Assembly (NCBI RefSeq): GCF_000337035.1 | Contig: NZ_AOJL01000009.1 | Coordinates: 1-42,724 of the forward strand | Direction of reading: 5' to 3' | From: Halorubrum coriense DSM 10284 | Lineage (GTDB): Archaea > Halobacteriota > Halobacteria > Halobacteriales > Haloferacaceae | Length of the DNA stretch: 42,724 nt | Shown here: one piece after another, positions 25,299 through 32,871 of the stretch | Layout of the letters: every line of letters begins with the position of its first letter | How positions within the stretch are numbered: the first letter of the stretch is position 1 | Program-made: the position numbers and the translations under genes | The notes under the pieces: model-generated | Told to the model about the DNA's origin: nothing | Databases searched by the model: none | The model's input: only the letters and a program-made list of their open reading frames with translations

Positions 25299-25318
25299 GA
25301 TTATCTATCCGGATAATC
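25299..25318. promoter_or_regulatory. Inverted repeat upstream of the transducer gene
   Basis: GATTATC-TATCCG-GATAATC: 7-base arms with a 6-base spacer and an inner TATCCGGATA palindrome, ending about 18 bases before ATG 25337. It overlaps where a TATA box for a leaderless transcript would be and may be an operator for the transducer/opsin-like pair. Confidence 0.4.
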
Positions 25319-25336
25319 TTGCCTACAATACTAAGT

Positions 25337-26968
25337 ATGGTGATCCTTTTTATTCGATCAGATATGCTGAACGTAATCACCGCGCGGTATGGCCGACGCG
25401 TCGGAGCGACGGTGCTTCTGGCGCTCGCCGTCACGCTCGGGTTCGTCGCCCTTTTCGCGGGCCATGTCGCGACAGTCGGGACGCTGTCGGCGGCGATTGC
25501 GTCGCTCGTCGGGATCGGGGTTGTTGTCACCCTGAATCTAGGCCTATTGGGAATTGTCTTGGTTGGGAACGTCGCCGTCGAGCTCCGGCGGCTGACGGAG
25601 ACGGCTGAGGCGGTCGGGCGCGGCGAGTTCGACGCGAGCGCGAGTTCTGACCGTGGCGACGAGATTGGGCGTCTCTTCGACGCCTTCGATGAGACCCGGC
25701 GGTCGCTGCGGGACGCAGTTGCCGAGTCCGAGCGCGCCACGTCAGAGGCGGAGGAAGCCCGTGAAGAGGCCGAAGAGCTCTCCGACACCCTGCTTGACCG
25801 CGCCGACGAAATCGGCGGTGCGATGGAGCGGGCGGCCGACGGTGACCTCTCACAACAGCTCTCAGAAGAGAGCGAGGTCGACGCAATCGAGCGGATCACG
25901 ACCGCGTACAACGAGATGACCGGCGGGCTCTCGACGACAATCGAGAACATCCAGACGTTCGCGGGCGACGTGGAGGCGACGAGCGAGGAGATGGCCGCCG
26001 AGGCCGACGACGTGGCCGAGATGAACGAGGAGGTGGCCGCCGAGATGCGGACGCTGGCCGACGAGTTAGACGAGCAGACCGACCGGCTACGCGAGACGGC
26101 GGCCGACACGGACGACTTCTCCGCCACGGTCGAGGAGATCGCCTCCACCACCGACGAGGTGGCAGGCGACGCGAGCGCTGCGGCCGAGCTCGGCGAAGAA
26201 GGCGAGCGGCGGGCGACCGAGGCAGTCGAGGCGATCGTCGCCATCGGCGACCTGTTGGCGGAGCTCGACGACCTCGTTGCCAGCCTCGACGACCGGATGG
26301 ATGGCGTCGCCGAGACCACCGACGTGATCGCCGACATCGCCGAGCAGACCAACATCCTCGCACTGAATGCCTCGATCGAGGCGTCGCGGGCGGGCGGCGA
26401 CGGTGACGGATTCGCGGTCGTCGCAGAAGAGGTGAAAGGACTCGCCGAAGAGACACATGAGTCCACTACGGAGATTGAGGCGACGATTGGCGATGTCACC
26501 GAGGATGTCTCCGAGGTCGCTGGCGAGATGGACCGCACGATGGCGGAGTTGGACGACACGACCACCGCGGTTCAGGCGGCAGGGGAGGCGATCGAAGAGC
26601 TCACTGGCACCGTTGAAGACGTTGACATCGCAATGGGTGATATCGCGCGGGCAACTGACCAGGGAGCCGAGGGGATTGAGTCGGTCGCGGCCCGGGTCGA
26701 AGAGGTCCACAGTTCGGCGACCGCCGCAGCCGACCGCGCACGGACACTGGCCGAGACCGCCGATGACACCGCCCAGACGGTCGGCGACCTCGCGGAGACG
26801 GCGACGGCGCTCGCCGACCGCACCGCCTCCCTCTCTGAGCGGCTCGACCAATTCGAAACACGCGACACAGACACGGTTGATGGCCAACACACAACGCCCA
26901 CGACCGCGGCCGGGTCACAGCCTGCGGACCCAACTGTTGTTGACCCAGAGGTGAGCGCGGATGATTGA
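25337..26968 (+). CDS. Methyl-accepting transducer (Htr-like) without extracellular sensor domain
   Basis: A 543-residue transducer. Two close transmembrane helices (about 22-43 and 49-78) with only a few residues between them are followed by a HAMP domain ([37 protein letters not shown]), a second HAMP-like segment near DLSQQLSEE, and the long coiled-coil signalling domain. The CheA/CheW tip is intact: [20 protein letters not shown], then [14 protein letters not shown]. Methylatable Glu/Gln heptads flank it; the C-terminus has no CheR-binding tail. The architecture recalls sensory-rhodopsin transducers. It overlaps the following opsin-like gene by 8 bases. An alternative start is ATG 25364. 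Confidence 0.88.
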   Translation: MVILFIRSDMLNVITARYGRRVGATVLLALAVTLGFVALFAGHVATVGTLSAAIASLVGIGVVVTLNLGLLGIVLVGNVAVELRRLTETAEAVGRGEFDASASSDRGDEIGRLFDAFDETRRSLRDAVAESERATSEAEEAREEAEELSDTLLDRADEIGGAMERAADGDLSQQLSEESEVDAIERITTAYNEMTGGLSTTIENIQTFAGDVEATSEEMAAEADDVAEMNEEVAAEMRTLADELDEQTDRLRETAADTDDFSATVEEIASTTDEVAGDASAAAELGEEGERRATEAVEAIVAIGDLLAELDDLVASLDDRMDGVAETTDVIADIAEQTNILALNASIEASRAGGDGDGFAVVAEEVKGLAEETHESTTEIEATIGDVTEDVSEVAGEMDRTMAELDDTTTAVQAAGEAIEELTGTVEDVDIAMGDIARATDQGAEGIESVAARVEEVHSSATAAADRARTLAETADDTAQTVGDLAETATALADRTASLSERLDQFETRDTDTVDGQHTTPTTAAGSQPADPTVVDPEVSADD

Positions 26969-27692
26969 GCCGTCGGCGATCCGATTCGTCTCCGCCGGTG
27001 TGTATGCCGTCTCCGCGGTCGTGCTACTGGTGCTTGCGCGGCGCAAGCCTGCCGCCTTGCGGCCGTACTGCTACCCGTTTGTTGGGGTTGTCGGGATTGC
27101 GGCTGTGGGGGTAGGGCTATGGGCGGCCGGCGTCGGAACGTTCTCAGTCGGGAGTGGCACGCTAGCGGGCGGCCAGCTGCTCACCGACTACGTGGGGTAC
27201 ATGTTCCTGTTTGGCTTTGCGGCGTTCGTCTCGGGAGTGAGCCGGCGGTACGTGGGCGGTGTGGTAGCCATCACTGCGTTCCTCCGGCTGGGCTACGATG
27301 TCGCCGAAGTATTTGACGGAGCGGCCGCGCTCGCCGGTACCGGAGCAATCTTCGTCGGATACGTTGCGCTGCTAGGGCTCTTCTTCGGGCCCATTGCGAG
27401 CGCGGCGGCTGCGCAGCCGCCCGCCCGCGAACTCTTCTTCAAGAAGACGCGGAACCTCGCGTTGTTCGCGTTCGGCGTGCTGATCGCGTGGGCGATGTTC
27501 CAGATCGCCGGCCTCCTCGATCAGTTCACGGGCACAGTGACGCTGGAGTATCTTGATCTCCTCTTGCGGGTTGGCTTCGCCGGCTTCGTGTTCGCGAACG
27601 TCGAGACGCTGGCAGCGGAAGGCGGAAACGATACGGAGAGCGTTGACGACACCGGACAACACAGTGGTTCAATGGGGACAGGCGCAGACTGA
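26961..27692 (+). CDS. Opsin-like seven-helix protein lacking the retinal lysine
   Basis: 243 residues, seven hydrophobic helices (about 7-26, 38-56, 74-92, 97-115, 124-144, 165-186, 197-214). It can be aligned by eye with sensory rhodopsin [21 protein letters not shown] for helix [11 protein letters not shown] in place of RYIDWILTTP in helix [16 protein letters not shown] for helix F, and [15 protein letters not shown] in place of YLDLVTKVGFGF in helix G. The Schiff-base lysine is Arg203; the counterion Asp is kept (Asp76), while the helix-C Arg is Leu73. It therefore cannot bind retinal in the usual covalent way. It belongs to the class of lysine-less type 1 opsin-like proteins described in haloarchaea next to Htr genes. 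Its acidic tail is disordered. Likely partner of the overlapping transducer. Confidence 0.85.
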   Translation: MIEPSAIRFVSAGVYAVSAVVLLVLARRKPAALRPYCYPFVGVVGIAAVGVGLWAAGVGTFSVGSGTLAGGQLLTDYVGYMFLFGFAAFVSGVSRRYVGGVVAITAFLRLGYDVAEVFDGAAALAGTGAIFVGYVALLGLFFGPIASAAAAQPPARELFFKKTRNLALFAFGVLIAWAMFQIAGLLDQFTGTVTLEYLDLLLRVGFAGFVFANVETLAAEGGNDTESVDDTGQHSGSMGTGAD

Positions 27693-28054
27693 CCACCACG
27701 GCTGTCACCTGCCTGTCGTCCGGCTTGTAGCTAATTAAACAGTAGTGTCGCAACAATCGCTGTCAAGACAACAATCAAAATCGCTAAGCGAACTACGTTA
27801 ACAATCTCAAATTTATATATAGATTGCGAGCGTATACCCTCGCCTTTAGTCGGAGGAGAGGGTCAAATGGTCGGGACTGTATCCGTTGTGTTCGCACACG
27901 GACACGACATCTTTCACACGGATTCCTGTCTCTCCTGCCGTTGGTGCTCCGTCGCTGTGGTCGCTATCCCAAACCATTCCCATACCAAAGAATCGATTGT
28001 ACCGAGTTGAAACGCATAGTCCAGCCGACCCGGATGGTGGGTCCAACTGCGTGC
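27693..28054. other. Gene-free stretch with IS200/IS605-like hairpin
   Basis: About 360 bases with no convincing gene. The first 130 are AT-rich (TTAACAATCTC, TTTATATATAG) and include a minus-strand frame reading VNVVRLAILIVVLTAIVATLLFN without a start codon. At 27836-27863 ACCCTC ... GAGGGT encloses GCCTTTAGTCGGAG, resembling the right-end hairpins of haloarchaeal TnpB-type (IS200/IS605) elements. The rest (27870-28054) has only shadow frames. Confidence 0.4.
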
Positions 28055-28882
28055 TTACACGATGAGCGCGATGCCGCCCCCGCCAACGATTGCGATCGCG
28101 CCGAGCGCGAAGCACACGGTCGCGAACGGCACCCGCTCGACGACCCGCATGAGCGCGTCAATCGTGACGTACCCCACGACGGCGCTCACACCGAGCGCGA
28201 CAACCGCTGGGATGGGATCGATCCCGGGCAGGCCACCTGCGCCCACAACGGTCAGAAGGGCCGCCCCGACGCTTGCGGGAATTGACAACAGAAACGAGAG
28301 CCGAAACGCGCTTGGCGGGTCGTAACTGCGGAACAACAGCGTGCTTGCCGTCACGCCAGATCGCGAGATACCAGGCAGGATGGCGAATCCTTGGGCGCTC
28401 CCAACCAGTATGGAATCAACGAGCGAGGGGGTCTCACGCCCGCCCATACTGACTGTGTTCGAGACGCGTTGGAGTACCCCGGTGATGATGAGCAGCACGC
28501 CAATAACCGCGATGAAGACGCCACCGGTGAGCTGGCCGGCAAGGTCGACGGCGAACACGTAGAGTGGAATGCCGACGATTCCGGTGAAGAGTGACGCCAC
28601 CACGATGTATGAGACAAGTGCGTGTTCGCCCTCGTACGCTGTGGCCGGCCGCCAACTGGGCGCCGCTCGGAGTGCGGTAGCAAGTTCGTCGCGGTAATAG
28701 GTGGCGGCCGACAACGTCGTTCCAACTTGGAGGAACAGAGCGAGTTGAACCGCGACCGCAGGATCCGTCCCGACGAGCGTGAGCACGAGCGAGAGGTTTC
28801 CTTGACTCGACACGGGAAGCCACTCGACGACTCCCTGGACGATTCCGGCGAGAACGGCGATCAACAACTCCGTGGTAGTCAC
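28055..28882 (-). CDS. uppP: UppP/BacA-type undecaprenyl(polyprenyl)-diphosphatase
   Basis: 275 residues, about eight membrane helices, GTG start at 28882. Motif 1 VVEWLPVSSQGN carries the catalytic Glu20; the usual SSTGH has Asn in place of His (Asn29). Motif 2 is PGISRSGVTAS, normal for the family. In bacteria the enzyme recycles the C55 lipid carrier; in archaea, which use dolichyl-type lipids, it may dephosphorylate the polyprenyl carrier of glycan assembly. A TATA-like TGTTAAGTG about 28 bases upstream (28906-28914 on the plus strand) supports a leaderless GTG start. Confidence 0.88.
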   Translation of the reverse strand: MTTTELLIAVLAGIVQGVVEWLPVSSQGNLSLVLTLVGTDPAVAVQLALFLQVGTTLSAATYYRDELATALRAAPSWRPATAYEGEHALVSYIVVASLFTGIVGIPLYVFAVDLAGQLTGGVFIAVIGVLLIITGVLQRVSNTVSMGGRETPSLVDSILVGSAQGFAILPGISRSGVTASTLLFRSYDPPSAFRLSFLLSIPASVGAALLTVVGAGGLPGIDPIPAVVALGVSAVVGYVTIDALMRVVERVPFATVCFALGAIAIVGGGGIALIV

Positions 28883-28927
28883 TAGCTGATTCGGGCGCAG
28901 GCAATCACTTAACAGGCGCTGTTTGCG

Positions 28928-29545
28928 TCAGCGGTGGTGCGACTGGTCGTCGGCTGCGTCTGTTGTGTTCGTGGGCGCGGCCGATGACTCGTCTTCGGTG
29001 TGTGTATTTTGGGTGTCGTTCTGGGCGGGTGGCTCCGGTGGTTCAAGTGCGGCAATAAGCAACTCGACTGGGCGCGTTTCGCGGAGTTCTGCCCAGGTAC
29101 GGCGCTCACGTGTGGCGACTGCGCCGCCGACGATGAGTCCGGCTGCGATTCCGAGTCGGATTGTGCTCACGTTCTGGGTGGCAACGCTTGTGAGCGCGGT
29201 GAGGAGTCCGCCAACGAGCAGCATAACTCCACCAACGACTAGTGGCGCTGCCAGTGTGCGCTGGACACCAACTTGTACAGCAGACGCGGCCCGTGAGTCC
29301 TCGAACGCGGGCAACACACGCTCAATCACTGCGTCAAGCAGGCGAATGAACGGTCCAACAGTCCACGTCTCTCGCAGGTCGATCACAATCACATCTGGGT
29401 CCGGTTCGGCGGTCAGCCAGCGATAGAGATACGACCCTTTGAAGAGTGTAATAGTCCGACGCCATAACTGACCGAGCCGTGACGTGCGGGCGGCCCGCTG
29501 GATCGCGGTTGCGGATGGTCTATCGGCCTCCGTCTCGTCACCCAT
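28928..29545 (-). CDS. Haloarchaeal membrane protein, partner of the DUF4330-type gene
   Basis: 205 residues, starting 63 bases after the preceding DUF4330-like gene in the same direction, so probably one operon. The N-terminal half is soluble (LFKGSYLYRWLTAEPDPDVIVIDLRETWTVGPFIRLLDAVIERVLPAF), followed by two hydrophobic helices (LVVGGVMLLVGGLLTALTS, LGIAAGLIVGGAVA), a charged RERRTWAELRETRPVELL and a disordered Asn/Thr/His-rich tail. Unrecognised family; likely in the cell envelope. Confidence 0.7.
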   Translation of the reverse strand: MGDETEADRPSATAIQRAARTSRLGQLWRRTITLFKGSYLYRWLTAEPDPDVIVIDLRETWTVGPFIRLLDAVIERVLPAFEDSRAASAVQVGVQRTLAAPLVVGGVMLLVGGLLTALTSVATQNVSTIRLGIAAGLIVGGAVATRERRTWAELRETRPVELLIAALEPPEPPAQNDTQNTHTEDESSAAPTNTTDAADDQSHHR

Positions 29546-29608
29546 CTGAATTGGCGGTTGGGTACGGATCCATGTAGTTTGTGGCTTTCTGGGGTGGAGT
29601 TGAGGGTT

Positions 29609-30709
29609 TTACTGACTCACGGAGACGACCGTTGCGTTCACGCTAACGGTTCCAAAATCAAGTGTGGCAGTCGACCCCTGTCGGAGCTGATCGCCTTTAA
29701 ATGCGAGCCCGCTTGGCGTTTCCCGCAGTTGGAGCCGAGCGGTGATCGTCACGTCACGGTTGACCGGGTGATCAACGACATTGACGCTTCCATCCTCGCC
29801 GGTGGCGATGATGAGTGACGGCTCCGTCTCAACGCGTGTGACGCGGGCCACAGTGGTGTCTCCGGCGCGTTCGGTCATGCCAGGCTCAATGGCGTCCGCG
29901 AAGTCCTCGCGAACCTCCTCCATCCGGAGTGTCACGGTCCGGGTTGTGGTTGCGCCCAATGAGATGTCACCACCGACTTGGTCGATTTGGCCGGTGAGGG
30001 TATACTCGTTTGCTGGGAGTGTAACTGACTGCCCCCGGCGCACGGCGTTGCCGCCAAACCGGAGCCGGTCCTGTTGGCGGTGAGCGGTGAGCGTCGTCTC
30101 GACAAGGAGTTGGCGCTGATCTGCCTGATTCGTTGTGTAAGTGGTTACATCGTTAATTTGTGCTATCGTCCGGTCGCTAAGCTGGATTTCATCCCCTGGG
30201 GTGACCACTTGGGCGGTGGCGGCATCAACTCGGCTACTCAAAAGGACGCGCTGTTGTTCGGTTGACAGTGCGTCGCTGTCGCCCACGTCACGAATCTGGC
30301 CGCTGATCTGGTAGCGGTCGGTGGTGATGTCGAGTGTGCGCCCAAGCCGGGGTGGCGCGCCCTCATACATGAGACTCCCCTGATCGTTGCGTTCGCCCTC
30401 AAGTGCGACCCGAAGTGTAACCCGGCTAGTGTCGTCTTGCGGTGTGAGGTACACGTCGGTGACCCGGAGCGTCGACGTGCTATCGGTCTCGTAAGTGTCG
30501 CCCTCTTCAATTTCGTCAACGACGTACGGCGAGACCGTCCCCACATCAAGCGTTGCGTAGGTGGTATCCGTCTCTGGGGCGGGAGCGGAGTTGTCTGTAA
30601 GCACAAACGCGGCGCCCGCAACGACGACGGCAGCGATCACCAACACGACAAGCGCGTCGATCACATTGACGCGGCCGAACAGACGGCCCTCGTCGTCGAT
30701 CAGCTCCAT
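29609..30709 (-). CDS. DUF4330-like anchored protein with three internal repeats
   Basis: 366 residues. A short cytoplasmic lead (MELIDDEGRLFGRVNVIDALV, in two parts) and one membrane helix (about 18-40) are followed by an outside region of three repeats of about 90-100 residues. Each begins with a [EQ]-x-G-D-type strand pair and ends Y-x-[IL]-[ST]-G-Q-I-x-x-V-G or an equivalent (about residues 55-145, 160-250, 265-366). The lead and membrane anchor match DUF4330 proteins. A Shine-Dalgarno-like GGAGG is 8 bases before ATG 30709, in contrast to the leaderless genes around. It may act in surface polysaccharide or S-layer assembly; function unknown. Confidence 0.72.
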   Translation of the reverse strand: MELIDDEGRLFGRVNVIDALVVLVIAAVVVAGAAFVLTDNSAPAPETDTTYATLDVGTVSPYVVDEIEEGDTYETDSTSTLRVTDVYLTPQDDTSRVTLRVALEGERNDQGSLMYEGAPPRLGRTLDITTDRYQISGQIRDVGDSDALSTEQQRVLLSSRVDAATAQVVTPGDEIQLSDRTIAQINDVTTYTTNQADQRQLLVETTLTAHRQQDRLRFGGNAVRRGQSVTLPANEYTLTGQIDQVGGDISLGATTTRTVTLRMEEVREDFADAIEPGMTERAGDTTVARVTRVETEPSLIIATGEDGSVNVVDHPVNRDVTITARLQLRETPSGLAFKGDQLRQGSTATLDFGTVSVNATVVSVSQ

Positions 30710-30823
30710 TTAGATCCCTCCGAGCGCGGCATTATTGGTATTGACCGGAGCGCGGGTGAAAAGCGTATTTGTTCGGCGATCTGGTCAACAACCCTGTGTT
30801 TTTTGCGTGGTGTCTGGCTGGGT

Positions 30824-31279
30824 GTGAATACACTGACTCGCGTTCGGCTTCCACTTGTGCCGCGGTGGCTCCGGCTTGTGGGCGTTGGAGTCGTCGCGGA
30901 GACAATCCTCTATTTTTCGGTGTTTACACCACCTGGGAGCGGGGTGATTCGGACTGGGCCGCTTGGCGCGGTCCCGTACAGTACGTGGCTTCATGGGTTG
31001 GCGTACGCCGGGCTCGCTGTGACGCTTGCGTATGCGCTTCAGGACCGACCGTGGCGCGACCGGACCGTGTTGATCGTTGTGTTCGTCGGTGCTGTGGGGT
31101 ACGGTGGGAGCATTGAGCTGCTCCAGTCGACGTTGGCCGCGCGGACGGCCGGTTTTGGGGACCTGCTGGTGAATGCGATTGGCGCTGCGGTTGCCGCTGT
31201 GAGTTGGCGGGTGCTCACGCGGTGGGTGCGGTTCTATCGGCTTCGGCGAGTTACCGACATCGAGCAGCCGATACAATAG
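30824..31279 (+). CDS. VanZ-like family membrane protein
   Basis: GTG-initiated, 151 residues, four hydrophobic helices. The VanZ-type pattern is seen: early helix after WLRLVGVGVVAETILYFSVFTPPGSG, WLHGLAYAGLAVTLAYAL with a His, EL...QSTLAARTAGFGDLLVNAIGAAVAA containing the conserved D-(x)2-(x)-N-(x)3-GA signature. VanZ-like proteins are of unclear molecular role; some affect antibiotic or envelope behaviour. A T-rich TGTTTTTTGC at 30796-30805 about 24 bases upstream may be the promoter. The next gene starts 3 bases after the stop. Confidence 0.75.
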   Translation: MNTLTRVRLPLVPRWLRLVGVGVVAETILYFSVFTPPGSGVIRTGPLGAVPYSTWLHGLAYAGLAVTLAYALQDRPWRDRTVLIVVFVGAVGYGGSIELLQSTLAARTAGFGDLLVNAIGAAVAAVSWRVLTRWVRFYRLRRVTDIEQPIQ

Positions 31280-31282
31280 CCC

Positions 31283-31690
31283 ATGTTTGCTCGTATTCAA
31301 TCGGCCGGCTCGCTCCGTCTCATCTTCGGGTGTTGTTGTCTGCTTGCGTGTCTCGGTGGCGTTTATACTGGTATGCCACTGTATGAGACAACAATCGATA
31401 CACAAGCCCCTACTGAAGAGGCGATGGCGGACTCACTTGCGGCGTACTCACCTGCGGGGGTTGAGCCAATTGCTTTTGAAACGCTCTCGGCTGAAGAGCA
31501 AACTGTAATCAAGAAGACGATTCAGTCACCAGCCCGTGTCCACACAGACCGCGGTTGGTCGGCTCAATCTGTTCAGCTCACGTATCGGAATGATGTCGCT
31601 TTCATCCAATTCGTTCAGTATGAAGGGGCAATCGACTTCATTCGAGGCAAACGTCTTCGGATGGAGGCGCACCCTGTCAGTGTGCGCTGA
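31283..31690 (+). CDS. Membrane-anchored protein after VanZ (135 aa)
   Basis: 135 residues with a hydrophobic N-terminal helix containing a cysteine cluster (IFGCCCLLACLGGVYTG), which could be a lipobox-like anchor. The rest is soluble: VEPIAFETLSAEEQTVIKK, RVHTDRGWSAQSVQLTYRNDVAFIQFVQ. It follows the VanZ-like gene by 3 bases, so it is in the same transcript. The C-terminus may be truncated, since an IS200/IS605-type remnant begins exactly at its stop codon. Unknown function; it resembles haloarchaeal proteins of unknown family. Confidence 0.6.
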   Translation: MFARIQSAGSLRLIFGCCCLLACLGGVYTGMPLYETTIDTQAPTEEAMADSLAAYSPAGVEPIAFETLSAEEQTVIKKTIQSPARVHTDRGWSAQSVQLTYRNDVAFIQFVQYEGAIDFIRGKRLRMEAHPVSVR

Positions 31691-31795
31691 CGTCAGGGAC
31701 GTTGAACCTGAACGGCGAATTTATCGCCTCCGTCGATTCGACGGCAGAAGGGGAGTCCACTGACAAGCCCACGACTTCAGTCGTGGGTCACTGAC
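31690..31795 (+). mobile_element. IS200/IS605-type remnant: TnpB tail and right-end hairpin
   Basis: A frame from 31690 reads TSGTLNLNGEFIASVDSTAE, GESTDKPTTSVVGH and stops at TGA 31792-31794. Such tails ending over the terminal hairpin are typical of haloarchaeal TnpB (IS1341-type) genes. The hairpin CCCACGACT-TC-AGTCGTGGG (31768-31787) has a perfect 9-base stem, the usual right end of IS200/IS605 elements. No other part of a tnpB gene is present. It lies between two convergent genes and might also act as a terminator. Confidence 0.5.
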
Positions 31796-31803
31796 GAGCC
31801 ATC

Positions 31804-31818
31804 CCCCTGATCGAGGGG
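31804..31818. terminator. Small hairpin between convergent genes
   Basis: CCCCT-GATCG-AGGGG, a 5-base stem with a 5-base loop, just after the IS hairpin and 18 bases before the stop of the minus-strand gene at 31836. Could help end both transcripts; weak evidence. Confidence 0.25.
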
Positions 31819-31835
31819 TTACACAGTCGTGAGTC

Positions 31836-32723
31836 TCAACTCTGGTTAAATCCGTAAGCGGCCTGTTCACGACGTTGTGACACTGCCGTTGGGGTATCAA
31901 ACACGCGGCTATCGCTGTCGTCCATCCATGAGAGTACTGTTAGTGTCGTTTGTAGCTCGTCGTCCACAGTATGTTGATCGCTTAGAGTTTCGATGATAGC
32001 AGGCGGCCACGGTGGCTCGTTGCTGCTCTCAAGCTCGGCACCTGTAGTAACGCCAGCGTCGGCGAGCGTCGTCGCCACAGGCTCTGGAATTGTTTGTAAC
32101 TCACGCAGCGTTGTCGATGTCAACTTTTGATCAGGGTCAACACTCACCTCGATGGGCGAGGAGAACAGATTGTTGTCGGCGTCTTCAATCTGCGTGGTAG
32201 CGTCCGCAAACGAGTCTCGAGCCTGCCGAAACCGTATTCGGGCGAGTGTATGATCGCCTTGTGTATGGGCCCCGATAGCCACCTGAAAGCTCTGTTCTGC
32301 CGATTTGAGCGTCTCGGTGAGGTTTTTGCGTTGGGTGTGGAGGGTCCGAACCGCTTCTAACTCACTTTCTGTCGAGTCGATAGTATCCTCAATCTCGGTG
32401 TGTGTTTTGCTCGCTTCGGGATTGAGTTTGTTGAGCGCAGCCTGATACCGGGTGAGAGCTGCGGTGTAGGCCTCGATAGCTTCCTCGAATTTACGCTCTT
32501 CTCTGGCACTAGCAGCCGTATCAAGAAATGTGTCGGCTGTAGATCGAAGTTCACCGACCGATGAGGCATCGAGCGTCCGCTCTGGATTGTGTGATGTCTG
32601 CTTCGTGCTGGGTTCTTTTTGGCTCGCTTCGGCGGCTCCGATCAGCCTGAGCAGTGCGAGAGAAAAGATAACCATGGCAATCACGACCCCACCGGTCCAC
32701 ATCATATACGAACTCTGGAACAT
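31836..32723 (-). CDS. Membrane-anchored coiled-coil/HhH protein, paralog A
   Basis: 295 residues. One N-terminal membrane helix (about 10-30), a Ser/Thr/Asn linker, then a TPR-like and coiled-coil part (REERKFEEAIEAYTAALTRYQ; SAEQSFQVAIGAHTQGDHTLA followed by RIRFRQARDSFADA), then SPIEVSVDP and a helix-hairpin-helix-like end (IPEPVATTLADAGVTTGAELE). About 190 residues are homologous by eye to the divergent gene at 32872, which has a different N-terminus. It is probably tail-inside at the membrane. Function unknown; the HhH-like part might bind DNA or protein. Confidence 0.65.
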   Translation of the reverse strand: MFQSSYMMWTGGVVIAMVIFSLALLRLIGAAEASQKEPSTKQTSHNPERTLDASSVGELRSTADTFLDTAASAREERKFEEAIEAYTAALTRYQAALNKLNPEASKTHTEIEDTIDSTESELEAVRTLHTQRKNLTETLKSAEQSFQVAIGAHTQGDHTLARIRFRQARDSFADATTQIEDADNNLFSSPIEVSVDPDQKLTSTTLRELQTIPEPVATTLADAGVTTGAELESSNEPPWPPAIIETLSDQHTVDDELQTTLTVLSWMDDSDSRVFDTPTAVSQRREQAAYGFNQS

Positions 32724-32871
32724 GGCTTGTGGTCAACGGGGACGACGCATCAAGCTATTGGACAATTAACATTATTGCCCCAGAGCGGTCTCTTTCGGTG
32801 TATCCAGTTGATGATCTCTCTTAGGGGTACCCATTAAAACCAAGTTCACTAATTACAAAAATGTCATCTGT

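Noticed and set aside
25255-26565. 436-codon antisense frame over the transducer
   Set aside because: The translation is almost only Ser/Ala/Thr/Val, a mirror of the Glu/Ala/Asp-rich coiled coil on the plus strand.
27846-28115. 89-codon minus frame in the intergenic stretch before uppP
   Set aside because: It runs antiparallel into the 3' end of uppP, has no recognisable domain and no promoter; composition is not protein-like.
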